This document shows positions 34,371-48,112 of a stretch of 64,000 nucleotides of DNA, one piece after another. Under the pieces are notes generated by a model. The model saw nothing but the letters and a program-made list of their open reading frames with translations, searched no databases and had not been told where the DNA came from. Location of the stretch: contig JARWIR010000010.1 in assembly GCA_029959085.1 (NCBI GenBank), positions 9,569,001-9,633,000 of the forward strand. The letters run 5' to 3'. Positions within the stretch are counted from its first letter, which is position 1. Every line of letters begins with the position of its first letter. The position numbers and the translations under genes were made by a program. Origin of the DNA: Nemophila menziesii (Eukaryota > Streptophyta > Magnoliopsida > Boraginales > Hydrophyllaceae).

Positions 34371-34784
34371 TGCACATTGAACTGCGACACAACCCCATGG
34401 AGGTGAGATAGTCCTCCAACTTGCTTGAAAGATATTTTCCTCCTTGATCTAATCAAAGTGATTTTATTTTTTACCTCTCTGAAGCTCCACCTTTTCCTTG
34501 AAATGCTTGAATTTTTCAAACAATTCAGACTTGTTATGCATCTAGTAAATTTTGCCATATCCTGAGTAAGAATTGGTAAAGCTGGTGTAATATTGATAGT
34601 CACGAAAAGCAGAGTTACTCATTGGTCCACACACATTAGTGTGTATCAATTCTAGTACATCCTATAATATATGTACTATCGTAGGGAATGATAGTTCGGG
34701 CATCTTACCCTTAAGCAATAATTCACATTGTGAGAACTGAACAAGGTCTAATGGACCCATGAGTCCACATTCATCGTTCTTAGG
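34371..34784 (-). pseudogene. Copia integrase fragment (unit 2)
   Basis: Corresponds to 6572-6985. Here the integrase frame runs directly into the truncated LINE endonuclease at 34370/34371. A frame 34039-34419 crosses the junction and joins an integrase piece (EDYLTSMGLCRSSMC) to the LINE piece, an in-frame chimera by chance of the breakpoint. Confidence 0.8.
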
Positions 34785-34808
34785 GCCAATTACGGTATAA
34801 CTTTCTAA

Positions 34809-35789
34809 AATTTCTTGAAAGTATTGGTTACCTGGGTAACTTGTGTTGCTAATATCTTCATTGCGGCAGATTGTTCATTGAATTTTCCGTTATACATCCG
34901 CATGTTGTCTTGAGTTAAAGTCCATAAATCTTACGTTTTTTTCTGGAAGTCAAATTCAACTCCTTCTTGTAGATGTTGTGGCAAGGCTTTCTGAGCTAAA
35001 TTCTAGGCATAAGCATCATAGGTTGCTTGCGGTGGAGGTGCTGGTTTGTGATAACTTTGGCCCCCTTGGTAAGGACCTTGAGATCTCTGCTAGAAATTGT
35101 TGTTTTGAGGTTATGGTTGGTAAGAGTTACCTTGATTTACCACAAAATTAGGATTAGAATACTACATAGAAAGGTGATTGTGATTACCTAATTGGTAATT
35201 GCCTCGATTTTATATAAAGTAAATAGGTTATGGATCGTCTTTACACTCTTCTCATACATGATCATTAACCTCACAACGCGGACAACCTTTCTTCTTGCAC
35301 TACTTTCATCTTAACTGTCTTTCTATGGAAGCATTTCTCTATCGTAAGTCACAGCTACTTTATTTCATTCTCTATTGTGGAGATTTTAGTGTCTAAAGCA
35401 GTTTTAACACCTAATCGTAGTGTGCCTTTAGTATTTGTAATTGGAGCTCGTGACTCTGGCCAACTCCTTTCTATTTCAACTACTCGTCCAAGATTATCTA
35501 CCCTCAATCTTCCCTCAACATTAATACCTTGATAGAGAATATCTAATTGAAGTGATGGGATGTAACCATGAAATAGAAATCTAGATAATTTATGTTAGAA
35601 CCTTGTTCATATTTCTCCTACACTCTCTTCATTATCATGGGAAAAACTTGCAGTTACAATTTGATCCTCCATTCTCATACTTTATGGATAATAGTGATCA
35701 AAGAACTTGACTTATTACTCGTACCATGACATAATTGAATTTGATGGTTGACAATTCAACCATTATGCTCCGGTATTGAATCCACTTAC
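34809..35789 (-). pseudogene. Ty3-gypsy gag relic (unit 2)
   Basis: Same relic as 7010-7990, with a few substitutions. Several of these (for example in the stretch near 35046 and 35318) are shared with unit 3 but not with unit 1. Confidence 0.6.
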
Positions 35790-35950
35790 ATATCGAAGAA
35801 GATTGCTATTCCACAACCTAAATGCCATTGGATCTTCTATTATATGTTTAATGAGATCTTGAGATAATGTAATGATTTTTGTTCTCTTTAGTATAAGGCA
35901 GAGAAGAGAAAGAAACGTAAATGAAAATGTGTCTGATATATTCTAATCTG

Positions 35951-36025
35951 AAATAACTTCCATGAAGTTATTTATATACTAGTTATTAATGTAATAACTA
36001 CCACAATGGGTCGGGTTAACCCATT
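35951..36025. repeat. Cluster of three short inverted repeats (unit 2)
   Basis: Same three hairpins as 8151-8225 with identical arms and loops. Confidence 0.8.
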
Positions 36026-37198
36026 ATGGCCACCCACAATATGGGCCACGCCCAAAACAATTTCTTTCAATCTCCCAATTGCACATGATGGGTTTACTCT
36101 CACACCCATGTTATATGCATCAGGCAACTCTATCTCTCATCTCAAACATATCAACAAAATCAATCATACTTGGAAAATAGGTCGTGCGACCGGCAAGCAT
36201 ACGAGCATTCCTTTTGCTATAAACCTGTTAGGGTAGATAACTGCTCAAACGATTCATAATCTTTTCGTGTATCTTGCAGTTCCCTAGACTAAAAATTATA
36301 ATATCAATATCATAGTAACTCTAACCCCTCAGATTCCATATCATATCACCTTTGTGATTGGAAGAGTTACTAGCATAACATCGTTTGTCTCACTATCATG
36401 TCATAGTCCTTGATGACTTACATGATTGGTCGACCTGCAAGCACACACTTTGATATCCATTTTTGTCTTCCTTTTGCACTTGAATCTTTCTATAATGACC
36501 TGGTTGCTTTCCCAGACGTATCTCGTTAGATCGAATCATTCATGACCATCGATAATATGCTAAAGTAGCAGACACCGTATCAAAACATCAAAATTAAGTC
36601 AAAAGTAATAAGGGTACTACTTAAAGGTCTCACACAATGAAGATACAGGGATCAATTCTTCACTTCCTTTTAGTCACATGCACACGCGGTATAACTTGCG
36701 TGCTACGATATTATTTAGTTATTCATGTCATATGTCATGTATCCATTAATATCGTACAGATATATAATTAGACATTCCTCGTTGTCTAAAATAAATCATT
36801 CAATTGATCAACCCTCTCCGAAATCGATTAAGAATTGCATATCTGGCTTTTATAGACTAAGTAGATAGTGGGGATCTACTTCGATCACAAATTAAAATTA
36901 AAATGTTGCGCTACGTGTTTGTGATCTCATCTTATCATGTGTAAAAGCGACTTTCGTAACTCGCGTTATTTACATGAAGGGTTACTCTTTTACATGAGTT
37001 AGTCTCATCCTTGCGCATCCTCTAATGCCAAAGGCTATTGCCCGTGTAAGAAGGCCAATTATAGTCTATCTGACATACTTATCCACACGTATATATATTA
37101 CCACTCAACAATGAAAATATAGCATTGCACATTATTTTGCAGTATACATAACAATATAGATCCAACATGATCTGGAATTGCATAACTTGCCATTAGTT
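36026..37198. other. Probable LTR region (unit 2)
   Basis: Copy of 8226-9399. No independent feature is visible. Confidence 0.4.
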
Positions 37199-38789
37199 CC
37201 AAAAGATATATTCACAATAATATCACGTGTGGGTATTAACTGCAAATTCTCATAATCTTTTGTGCAATAATGTCTATTATCACAATATACTTTATATCAA
37301 TATGTTTGATTATACTGTAATACTATGTTCCCATCACATAAGTCATTGCCAATTATCTATTACAGTATTTCAAAAACTGGACTCCCACTATCACTTAAGA
37401 ATCATAAAAAGTACAAAAAAACATTTAAAACCAAACAAACATTTTGAATTTTAGTTGAGTAAGCCACAAAATCAAAATTCAAAATGGACATAGCAATATA
37501 TAGGTCTGTTTCTTGCTACTTCATGGATATAGCACAATTTTCAGCTATAATACACAAACTAGAGACATTTACACTCATCCATTTTGTTAAACCAATTAAC
37601 ACATGGATATACTTTAGGTGTAAGTGTTATATTTGAAAACATATAGCATGAGCCCTAATCCTTTTAAGGCATCTCGTTGCTCATATTTTCAGTTTTCAAT
37701 ATTTATGTCCATTATCATATTTAAAATGGACTAATTAAACCCACGACATAACTAATGTCTAGTCTAGTAAACATCACTGACAAATGGATAACTAAACCCA
37801 AAGCATAACAAAATGCATGGTCTAGTACACATCATGACATAATAATACTATCATCGGTATGTAATTACCAATATGACATTGTTTACCTTTTCTGTTTCAT
37901 CGATAAAGTACTAGGACACATAAGAAGATTAGAGTTTATTCTCTCATCTATTTGGAGTGTTAATGACATTAAAGTCTGACATGTAAAAGCGTTCACATCT
38001 CTTCTTGATGTATAATTTTTTAGACAGGGACTACAGAAATTCAAACATTCTTTATGAATCATAACATCAAGAGTATAGCTCGAATTTTGCATACCTTTCA
38101 CATCAACAAAGATTTGAAAGATAACAACTCCTTAATTTTGACAAATCATGTGTCATTCCTAGCTTGTAGAATATCAAATACATAGAGATATAAATTCATA
38201 CACTTTCTTTGTGAAACTTTTGATATGTAGACAAAGTGATATTCACATATCATTTCAAAAAGAACTTATTGAAATGACTCATGAATTTCAAAATCACTAT
38301 CTTTGGGCTTGTTTGAGACCATAGATTGTCTTCTTCAATCTGCACTTCTTGGTCTTTAACATCATATCCTAAATATTGTTCCAATGAATTTACCCTATTA
38401 TTTTATTCTCTACTGAGAAAAAAAGTTTTGAAATCAATTTAGTGCTAATCATAATCAAGATGCACCACAACAACTAGTATATAACCAAATGAGTTAAATC
38501 TCTTAACAATGGAAAAAATGTTAATCCCAAAAAAAAATAATCTCTTCCTTGTAACATAGCTTTTTTTCCATTAGACGAGATTTGTACCTCTCAAATGAAG
38601 TGTCTAGTTTTCTTCTCATTTCAAGAATCTATTTATTCTCAATCACTTTGTGTTCTTAGGAAGATCAACAAACTTTCTGAATTGACTTCTCTTCATTGTC
38701 TCCATCTTTCTTAGTAGGATATGAAGAGTTCATAAACTCTCTGAGGTTCTTCTTTGTCTTATAGACTAATTATATGGTATGTGAAAAGG
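37199..38789 (-). pseudogene. Second copia pol relic (unit 2)
   Basis: Copy of 9400-10990 with the same frame breaks. The continuous piece 37883-38101 is retained with one replacement (I to L). Confidence 0.7.
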
Positions 38790-38901
38790 ATATAATAGAT
38801 TTTTTTGTTCAAAGGATATAATAGATAATTTGCATGTTAAAAAGTTAAAAAGAACTCGGTTGTATGAACAATAGGTATATATCACTCTCCATATATCGTT
38901 C

Positions 38902-41900
38902 TTTTTTTTGTCATAAAAACAAAGAAATTACAAACATTTATAAACATCCGACAGCCAATAAGAGAGGGATTATGCCACCTCATTTAGGTTAATATTTTCC
39001 CTGAGATCCCATTGAGATTTCTGCTGATGTATTTTATTTTCCATCCCGAATAATGTGTCAACCATGTATCGATCTCCTCAATAATAGGCATAACTTTCCA
39101 GTTAACAATGACATTTTTAGTGATACCTTGAACAAGTTCAAGGTTCTCAGAGTAGAATGAACTACGCTGAAGATTAAGAGAAGCAATCGTCCTCATTGCA
39201 AGAAGAGTATCCCATCCCTCTGCCTCAAGACAATTTCTAACATAGCATCTTCTAGTGATCTTGTGTTTGATAATGCCATCTTTATCTGCTACAATAGACG
39301 CAATTCCTGCAGGTTCTCATTCTTTGGTGAAGGATGCATCACTCAACCAGGTATATTCGGCATCGTCGAGCAAAAATGGATTAATATTGAGATCTTGATT
39401 AGTAGCTTCCAAATTGGAAAATTTAATACCACTGATTTTGGTTTATCAAACAGCCTTGCAATAAGATCATTAGTTTCCTCAATATCTCAACAAGCGACCA
39501 CTTGTTGTTATCAAACATGCAGCTCATTCGCACTTTCCAAATATTCCATATAGTACAGTGTATAGTCGCAGATACTTTCCTCTTATCTCATCCATTATTT
39601 GAGAAGCTCCTAATAGTTTGGATAATCCCCTTCCCAATTCAAATATCAGATTCTCGGTAAAAAAAAATTGAAGCGAGGATTCAGCCCAAACAGTAATGCT
39701 AAAGGGACATTTAAGAAACAAATGTTCAATGTCTTCAGTATCAGTGTCACACCATTCACACTTCGTATCTCGAACACATTTCCATTTATACAGATTTCCT
39801 TTAGTAGGAATCGCCCCACTGCATATTTTCCACCCAAATATTCTATCTTTTGAGGGAACATTTGACTTCCAACGGTATTCCAAATTTCATTATTATTTAA
39901 TTCACAATTGCTAGATTATTGGGTTTCACTCCCGATCTCTTCGTTAACTAGAGCATGATAACCCGATTTATTCTACAACCTTTTCAATCTTACAGTTTTC
40001 AAGTCTTTCTAGAGCTGCATTATTGTTAATCCATTTATCATTCCATATACTAGTAGTATGACCGTTTCCAATTTTCCAAATGGAAAAAATTTTAAGGATC
40101 TGTATCCCCTTAAAAATGCTAGCCCTGCTCCAGGACCTTTTCTTAGCGAGTTTTGAGTCCCAAAGATTATTTTTCGGTGAGTAATTACCTTTAAGGAACA
40201 TATGAGCCAACGAATTTGGGTTATTTAAAATCCTCCAACCTTGATTTGCCAGAAGCGCAATGTTCATTTTGTGGAAGTCTCTAAAACCAATTCCTCCAAG
40301 ATATTTAGCTTTTGCTATTTCTTTCCAAGATAACCAATGGATTCTTTTCTTAGGTCTAGAATCCCACCAAATGTTAGCCACTATGCCTGACATATTCTTA
40401 CATAACTCTTTCAAAAATTCAAATATAGACATAGCATAATTTGGTATAGACTGAAGAATGGCTTTAATCAGAACTTCTTTACCCCCATCAGATAAAAGAT
40501 TATATATCCAACTAACAGAGTTAGAAAGAATCCTATCCTTGATATAATTAATGCTATCTGATTTTGATCTCTTAAGAGATAGAGGAATACCTAAATATTT
40601 CCCCAGGGAATTTGAATGGTTAATATTAAGAAGAGAGATACCTTGATGAATATATTCTTGTGTACCTTTACTAGTTAAGATTGATAATTTATTGAAGTTA
40701 ATTCTTTGGCTCGACGCTCTGCAATATTCTTCAAGAGTGTTTTAATAAGATTCAATCTCCACTTTATTTATGTTAATGAAAAACAGATTATCGTCCGCAA
40801 AGAGTGGGTGTGTGAGCTTAGGGAAGTTCCTAGTGATAGAGATGCCCATAAGTTCGCCATTCCTACACTTTTTATTAATAAGACCTATCAGACTTTCTGT
40901 AAGGAGGGAAAAAAGTAGCGAGGAAAGCGGATCCCCTTGGCTTATGCCTTGTTTTGGGGCGAACTTTTTTAGTCGTTGACCATTAACATTAACTTGAAGT
41001 GACACTGAGGAGATACAGTTATAGATCCAATTTCTCCATAATTCACAAAAACCCAAGCTTCTAAGTGTTTCTATAATAAAATTCCAGTTGACCTGGTCAT
41101 ATGCCTTAGCCATATCAATTTTAACTGTCGTGCAGTGTTTATTCGATTTTCTTTGTTCTTGAGATAGAAAGAAGCTTTATGGGCGATAATAATATTGTCT
41201 TGGATAGTTCTGCCCTTGATAAACGCAGATTGGGTTGGTGACACAGTATCATTCATAATTGGTTGAAGTCGGAGAGTCAAAATTTTTGCAATAACTTTAT
41301 AATAAAAGGTGATGCAAGCAATCGGCCGATAATCATTAACGGTTTCTAGAGTGTTACCCTTTGGGATCAAGGTAATAATTGTGTCGTTCATCTTGATCAG
41401 CGGAGTATTGTCAATAAATAAATTGGAGACAAGATTAAAGATATCATTTTTAAGAACATCCCGAAATTCCTGAAAAAATTACCCAGTAGGCCATTCGGCC
41501 CTGGACCTTTTGTTCGCGACATAGAGAAGACAGTCGTTTTGATTTCCTCAAGATCAGGTATTTTGGTGAGCGAGTCCTTCATTTTCGTTGTGATTTTACA
41601 CTGGACATGCTTAGTAATATTATCAATGTTGTAAAGCACTTTCTCCTCAAATAGATTTTTGTAATAGTCGAGAATAATTTTGTAATCTCTTTAGGATCAT
41701 CCGTCCAAATTCCATCATCCTTCTTGAGCGCAACTAATCCATTAATTTTTCTCCTTTTTTGAGTAGATGCGTAGAAATATTGCATATTTTTATCGCCTTT
41801 TTTAATCCATTAATCCTTAGCCCAATTACACCATAAGGCTTCGTCTTTTGACCATAAAATATCCAACTCTTCATTGATAGCTTTTTCTCTTTCATAATTG

Positions 41901-42860
41901 AGATATGAATAAATATCATTCTGAATCATAGTAAGTTCATCTTGTAATTCTTCGATACGTCTACAATTATTAGTGAAAGTCTTTCTACTCTACCCAGTAA
42001 GAGCGAGAGAAGTAGCATCTATTTTAGTAGAAAAGTCATGGATATTTTTAATGTTTCTTTCACAATCCCAAGCTTTAGATACCATTTCTCTATATTGGGT
42101 ATTTTCTAACCATCTCAATTCAAACACAAAATATTTTTCAAATTTCGGTTTTTTAAAATCCTTTTGCATAATAAGAGGCGAATGGTCCGAACAAATCGGA
42201 GGCATAACTTTAACGACAGCATTCGGGAAGGCATCGCACCAAGAACTAGATGGAAGAGCACGGTCCAATTTCTCCTTAAGATTATTATCACAATTCCTTT
42301 TATTTGACCATGTATAGTAACAACCTTTACTCGAGAAATCAATGAGGTGATTCTTATTAATAAAATCATTGAACCGAATCATTCTATCAATATTAGGAGA
42401 TAGTTTGGTTTGTTTTTCCGAAGATTTTGTAACATCGTTGAAATCGCCTATAAATAGGGTTGGTTCATTAATATTAGTGTACCACTACGTAAACGAATTT
42501 CATACATGTTGTCTTTTGTCATCATTATTAGGGGTTTAAACACAAACAAGGTACCAAGAAACACCGTTTAATTCCATAATAATAGAAATAACAAAGGAAG
42601 CTGAGGAGTGAACAACATTCAGCTTGATCACATCTTTTCACATGAGAAGTATTCCACCGGACCTATACGATCTCCCTTCGGATTCAACTCTGAGAATTAT
42701 TAAAGGATCTAAGGTGCTTACAAGATTTAAAGTCTTTCTTTCTTAACCTTGATTCTAAAAAAATACAACAGAAACATAAAATTTCAAGGAAATGGACTTA
42801 ACCATCTTTCTCATAAAGGGTTCCCTAACCCCTTGATAGTTAAAAACCATCACGTTGTCC
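38902..42860 (-). pseudogene. LINE with RNase H, ORF2 relic (unit 2)
   Basis: Copy of 11103-15062. It has further decayed or differs at key places. A one-base deletion in the zf-RVT part (39868-39878) breaks a frame that is open in unit 1. The RT motif QGIRQGDPLSP reads QGISQGDPLSS here. On the other hand, AKAYDQVNW (K to Q) and the endonuclease DHSPL with preceding S (L in unit 1) differ without truncation. FADDNLFF is intact. Confidence 0.85.
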
Positions 42861-43247
42861 ATCATTCCCGGCCAGTTTATTGGCCGTCGTGTTCTCAGAG
42901 TTAAAAGGAGGTAGGGTTTTCTTCACATGAAAGCACTGGCTACTCTCCACCTCCTCAGTGCTACTGTCATTAGAAGAGTCAACATAAAAGAGTCCATCAT
43001 GTTCCTTACAAATATATCGCTTTCTTTGCTCGGGAGGACCTTCCTCCACATACAACCCGTCTTTATGATCGACCCTATTATAATGAATCATTTGTTGATT
43101 GACATCATGAAAACAAGGATAGAGTTCATCAACAAAAATTTGAAAGATCGATTCTTTCCATGGTGTTAAAATAAAAACACCATACAAATCCAAAATGCCA
43201 TTTGCAAAAGATATCATAAGGCCAATAATTATTTCGCCAACTATCAC
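42840..43247 (-). CDS. Hypothetical ORF, perhaps LINE ORF1 end (unit 2)
   Basis: 135-codon counterpart of 15027-15449, five codons shorter because of a substitution that creates a stop. No domain recognised. Confidence 0.3.
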   Translation of the reverse strand: MIVGEIIIGLMISFANGILDLYGVFILTPWKESIFQIFVDELYPCFHDVNQQMIHYNRVDHKDGLYVEEGPPEQRKRYICKEHDGLFYVDSSNDSSTEEVESSQCFHVKKTLPPFNSENTTANKLAGNDGQRDGF

Positions 43248-43753
43248 AATATCAAGATCATAAGACCAACTATCTCAAACCCAATGATTTTTTAGCCAAA
43301 AAATTTTGTGCTAAATATTTTTGAAAAATAATTTTGTACTATCTCTGCAATCCGCCAAACCTTAACTTTCTTCATTCCACAAGTTGACTTGATAGGTTGT
43401 TGGTTTAAGAAAGTAGTGGGATACCAAAATCTAGTAATTCACATCCAATAAGAGATATGTTCAGTAGAAAGATAATCTGCATAAATGAATCTTTAGGGCA
43501 ATGGAAAGCTGATCTTATATTTGAAAAAGAAAAAAAAACAAAACCCAATTGATGAGAGAGACTGAGCAAATAGCTGCTATAATATCGGTCAAAGTCTAGT
43601 AAAATTGCATGAACCCCAGGTGTTTAATGATAATCAAAGGAAAGATATAATAATAGCTAGCTCTTATTAGCCAAGTAAATCTCAGAGGAGGTATATAATT
43701 TAGAGAACCAAAACAAATTATACAAGAAAGATTACAGAGGTCCTCAAGCTGCC

Positions 43754-44128
43754 TTATAAGACAAAAGATGAAATGATCTGAGCCGGAGCATTTCCATAGT
43801 AAATCTCAGTAATATATGATCGTTGAAGGGGATCATCTTTAGAACGGAGATAAACCAGGTAAAAGAGGCCACATGTAGAATGCAATAAATGAAGTACTGA
43901 TAAGAATGAAAGAAAGACATACTTGTTTCGGAGAAGAAAGTATACAAATAAAAGCTGTTCCAGTATAAGATATCTTAAGGATTCGAGCCAAAAAAAAAAC
44001 ATCCATTTATATTTGCAGAGCTCGTCATAATTCTTTGTATCTTTGAAAATAAGACAAATATAATAAATAGTCCACCTAAAAATAGTATCAATGCAGATCA
44101 GACCCAAGCCATAAAACCATTTCTTCAT
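43754..44128 (-). CDS. Unidentified membrane-protein-like ORF (unit 2)
   Basis: 124-codon counterpart of 15955-16329 with two conservative replacements (YIRSKDD to YLRSKDD, RSYFTE to RSYITE) and no frame break. The family is not recognised. Confidence 0.3.
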   Translation of the reverse strand: MKKWFYGLGLICIDTIFRWTIYYICLIFKDTKNYDELCKYKWMFFFWLESLRYLILEQLLFVYFLLRNKYVFLSFLSVLHLLHSTCGLFYLVYLRSKDDPLQRSYITEIYYGNAPAQIISSFVL

Positions 44129-44487
44129 CTACATCACCTTTGAAGTAATTATAGTTAAACAGCATGCATAAGAAGAAGCATCTAAAATATTTTGAAATTA
44201 GGATAATTTCATAACAGTATCACATGTTATAACAGATTGGGTAAATAGCAGTAGATAAGATATTAAAGGAGTCTTTGGCCATTAAGAAAAGTATAAAGGC
44301 AGAAACACCATTGCATATGCCAAATGGTGTAGGATCGTTCGAATTTCGAGTCGAGTTGCTCCCGAGAGAGTTTATGGAGCCAATTGGGTCTTGGGTCAAA
44401 ATAGAATTGAGATAAAATTAATTGGATTAAGAAACAAAGCTGAAAAATTTGCTTGTTAAAATTCATGTTCAAAGGATTGCCTTTTAG

Positions 44488-44489
<2 letters not shown>

Positions 44490-44529
<40 letters not shown>
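44490..44529. repeat. (AT)20 microsatellite (unit 2)
   Basis: About 20 AT units, 12 fewer than the copy at 16691-16754. Confidence 0.95.
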
Positions 44530-44533
<4 letters not shown>

Positions 44534-46158
44534 GTGTATGTGTGTGTTATTGTGTGTTTGTATGTTTGTGCATGTGTGTATTAGAAATTTTAACTTAGTT
44601 TTATTTAGATAAGGATGATAGAAAATCAATACTTTGTTATGTGTTTGATTTAAAGGGATGAGCAATAAGTTGGAAGAGTCCAAAAAAATTATTGTAGCTA
44701 ACTCGGTTACTAAATCAAATTACATATTAATATAGTACAACTAATATAGAAGATTGGAAGAAGTAATTACTAAAAGAAGTTGGTGAAACTCCTAAAATAA
44801 ATGTATTTGTTTCTTTATATTTTGACGATACTACAATATTGTCCAAGACAAAGAACCGAGATCACATCATAGAACCAAACACGTTGATTGGAAGCATCAT
44901 TTAATTTGAGAGGTAGTAAAGCATGACTATACTCATATTCATAAAGTGTAAGAAAAGAAATACATAGTAGGTCCCCTTACCAAGGAGTTTGGATAAAATA
45001 AGTTTGAAAAAATAAGTTTGAAAAAATAAGTCGAAGGTATAATTATGATACCCGAGTGATTGAGTCTAGGTCAAGCGAAATATGGTTAAAATTATTCCCA
45101 CAACTATGTCAACTTGTAAATGATTTAACACTAGCGATCACCTCTTGATGATAATTATTATGACGAGTTTTTGTTTATATAAATCATGGTGTGAATTTAA
45201 TTATGTTTAAATTTATTATATATATTATTTTTGTAAATCGTACATTAGATATCACTTTTGATTTTACTAATTATTATTTCTAATTTTCAGATATCATTTT
45301 CTAGGTCGATATCTTAATAAAAATTATTCAAATAATGTGTTTCATAGTAAAAAGAATTTATATATGATAATTGACATTTAGATTAGTGAAATATATATTA
45401 GATTTAGTTCGAGAGATACTTCATCTATCAACTCTTCAAAGTGTTTTATAGGAACACAATAGGAAATAACAATACGATTGCTCATTACTTTATTTTTATT
45501 TTCATTACTAAGGAAAATTATTTTATTTTGGAAAATCTAAATTTTTAAAAAAATATATAAAAAAAATATTTTTAAAATATTACAATGTTCTCTCAAATAG
45601 TGAAACAACTATGAACTTTATTTATGTTATGTCTATACTATTTATTCTAGTATTATTCTATTTTTATTTTTTATCAATATAAAATACTTAAAACAAAAAT
45701 AAAGAAAGAGAGTGAAAGCATTCTAAGCTATCCAATGCCATTGCGTTTGTACATGTTTCAAAGAATTGATAAGGTTTTGTCTAGGGTAATATTTATCCAC
45801 GTAGAACTTTTGATATACATCCTAGCATATTTCGCCAATATGTCTGCAACACTGTTTAGCGATCTGCTGATATGGGGCACTTTCAAGAGAGAAGTATCAC
45901 CATCTAGTCCTTATATAAAAGAAACCTCAAACTCTCTAGGCTTAAAAAGGGGAAACCCTCTCAGGCACCCTTTTCGAGATGGTACCACCGACCGCTTCTT
46001 GCCGCCTCTACACCACCACCACCTACCAAAACTAAACTCGATTTCACAGCTTTTTTAAGGCGTTCATTAAACTCTTGATATCTTGCTTTATTGAGATTAC
46101 TCTTACTTTTGTATTTTAATACCGCATTTAAGTTCTCTGTGGTCCTTCATCTACTGTA
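44530..46158. other. AT-rich spacer and probable LINE leader (unit 2)
   Basis: Copy of 16755-18383, including the short AATAAGTTTGAAAA repeat and the more GC-rich LINE leader with an open frame at 45735-46058. No gene is supported. Confidence 0.45.
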
Positions 46159-46833
46159 ATGGCTAGTAGTAATAGTGATGGGTTTGTGGGTTTTGATTAG
46201 GATCTCTTTTTATCTCCGGATGCCATTGATGCGAAGTACGATGAGCCAAATCTTTTCGCTTAGATTTTAGCTTCTGTCACCATCAGTTTAGCTATATTAA
46301 GAAAATTATTATACAACACTGGGGTATTAAAGGTCGGATCGAGGAATGAACATTTGTATTATTCATTTTGAGAAAACTAGGGACCTAGAACATGTTTATG
46401 TCAATAGATCCAATCATATATTTAGATTTCATGTTTTGATTCAAAAATTTGAAGAATATATTGTTAACTCTAATTAACTTGAATAATTTGTATTTTGGGA
46501 TCGAATTGAAGGAATTCCTTATCTGTTTATTAAGGAAGAAAATGTTCTAAAAATGTCTATGAAATTGGGTAATGTTCAAGATCTTGAGCTTCTAGACTCG
46601 GATAAGTTTAAGGAAAAATCAACTATTTGAGTTCATGTTAGCTGGAAAATTTATAAAACTATCTTATATGGGTTTATGTTTCACTTGAAGGATAGAGATC
46701 CGGTATTGGTATATTATAATTATGAAAAGTTGTTTGATATTTTCCATTGATGTGGAATTCAATCTCATGAGGAGAAAGACTGTGATACTTGGTGTCGCCT
46801 AAGGTGTGATAAAATAATAGATAAAATAAGTGC
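46159..46833 (+). pseudogene. LINE ORF1 relic (unit 2)
   Basis: Copy of 18384-19058 with the same early stop after MASSNSDGFVGFD and the same CCHC-like end. Confidence 0.65.
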
Positions 46834-47923
46834 AAAAATAAACACCCTAGGCTGAGCACGGTTCTGCAAGTATATAGGATGTATGCAAGTTTTACTGATA
46901 AATAAGATTAGTTCCTCAGAGACTATGAAGGTTAGAGAGAACTTATGCAAATTATCAAGTGCAAATATGAAAGCTAGAATTAATAATATGCAAGAAAATA
47001 AAGACAAAGAGATTTTTATTTGATTTTTTAAATAGAAAATTAAACTAATAAATTAAAGAAAGAAAATTAAATGCAACCGGAAGAGATCAACCGGAAGAAG
47101 TAGTTGAGGAGGAAGGTTGAAAGAAAGTATAAGTGATAGTGATATGACCACTATCCAATAAATGGAGACCACTATGTGGTTGAGAATCTTGTTAGCATAG
47201 TGGAAGAAGGAGTAGCAATGCAAATCCTAGAAGTTAACACAGAAATTGCGATTCTTATGGTGTATGCACATGATCAAGATACAGAATGCAAACAAGAAGA
47301 GGTGGTGATCGAGGTTATAGAAATTACAAAGCAAGAATATGATGAGGTAATAGTGGAAGATTGGGTTAAATGGGGAAGATGAATGTGAAGTGGTTGAGGT
47401 GTCAATTAAAGAAATAAAGGTTCACAGTAAAATATAAGTTGAATCTCCACCACAAAAAGTTCGCCAATCACCATCTCCACCACGAATCTTGAATGAAAAC
47501 AGATCTTTAGAATTACCTCCACCACCAATACAAATGATCAACATGTGCTATACAAACAAGGTGCCACACCGCGAGAGTAAAGCGGTAAGGAGGAGCACTT
47601 ATCCACCACATTTTAAAGAGGAACGCGAGATTGCACTGAGGAATAAAAATGAGCTTATACCGGTGAGAACGGTCATTTACTATCATGTGGTGAAAAATGA
47701 GTTTCGTCATGAGAGAAAGGAGGCGAAAAACGGAGATACTACCCTCCCCCTTTCAGAGATCGATTGAGTAAAATTCTAAGGGGAAAGGTTCTAAAGCTTA
47801 CATGCCTAGGACGAGGCAAATTTAAGCGGAGGAGAACCGCAAAGGCCTCAATACCATCTTCATGGAAGGTAAAGCGTCGAACTTAAAGACGTAATAAACA
47901 AAAGTGCTTCTTGGGAGACAACC
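46834..47923 (+). mobile_element. Ty3-gypsy debris (unit 2)
   Basis: Copy of 19059-20130, with 18 additional bases near 47173-47190. These extend the acidic ORF (47176-47382, 68 codons). The 92-codon frame 47489-47767 is unchanged in length. Confidence 0.45.
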
Positions 47924-48112
47924 CATGTTTTAATTTGCTTTTATGTTTTTCAATTCCTAGTGTATATTATAAATAATTGTCGAGTCTTCACGTCTATTTT
48001 TAAGAAATGAGAAGGGTAGTGTGTTAAAGTGTGCAGGAATTGAGTTTGGAGTGTTAAGGAACGAGGAAGGAAAAAAAATCTGCAGAGTTGACGGTATACC
48101 GGAGGGAGAAAA

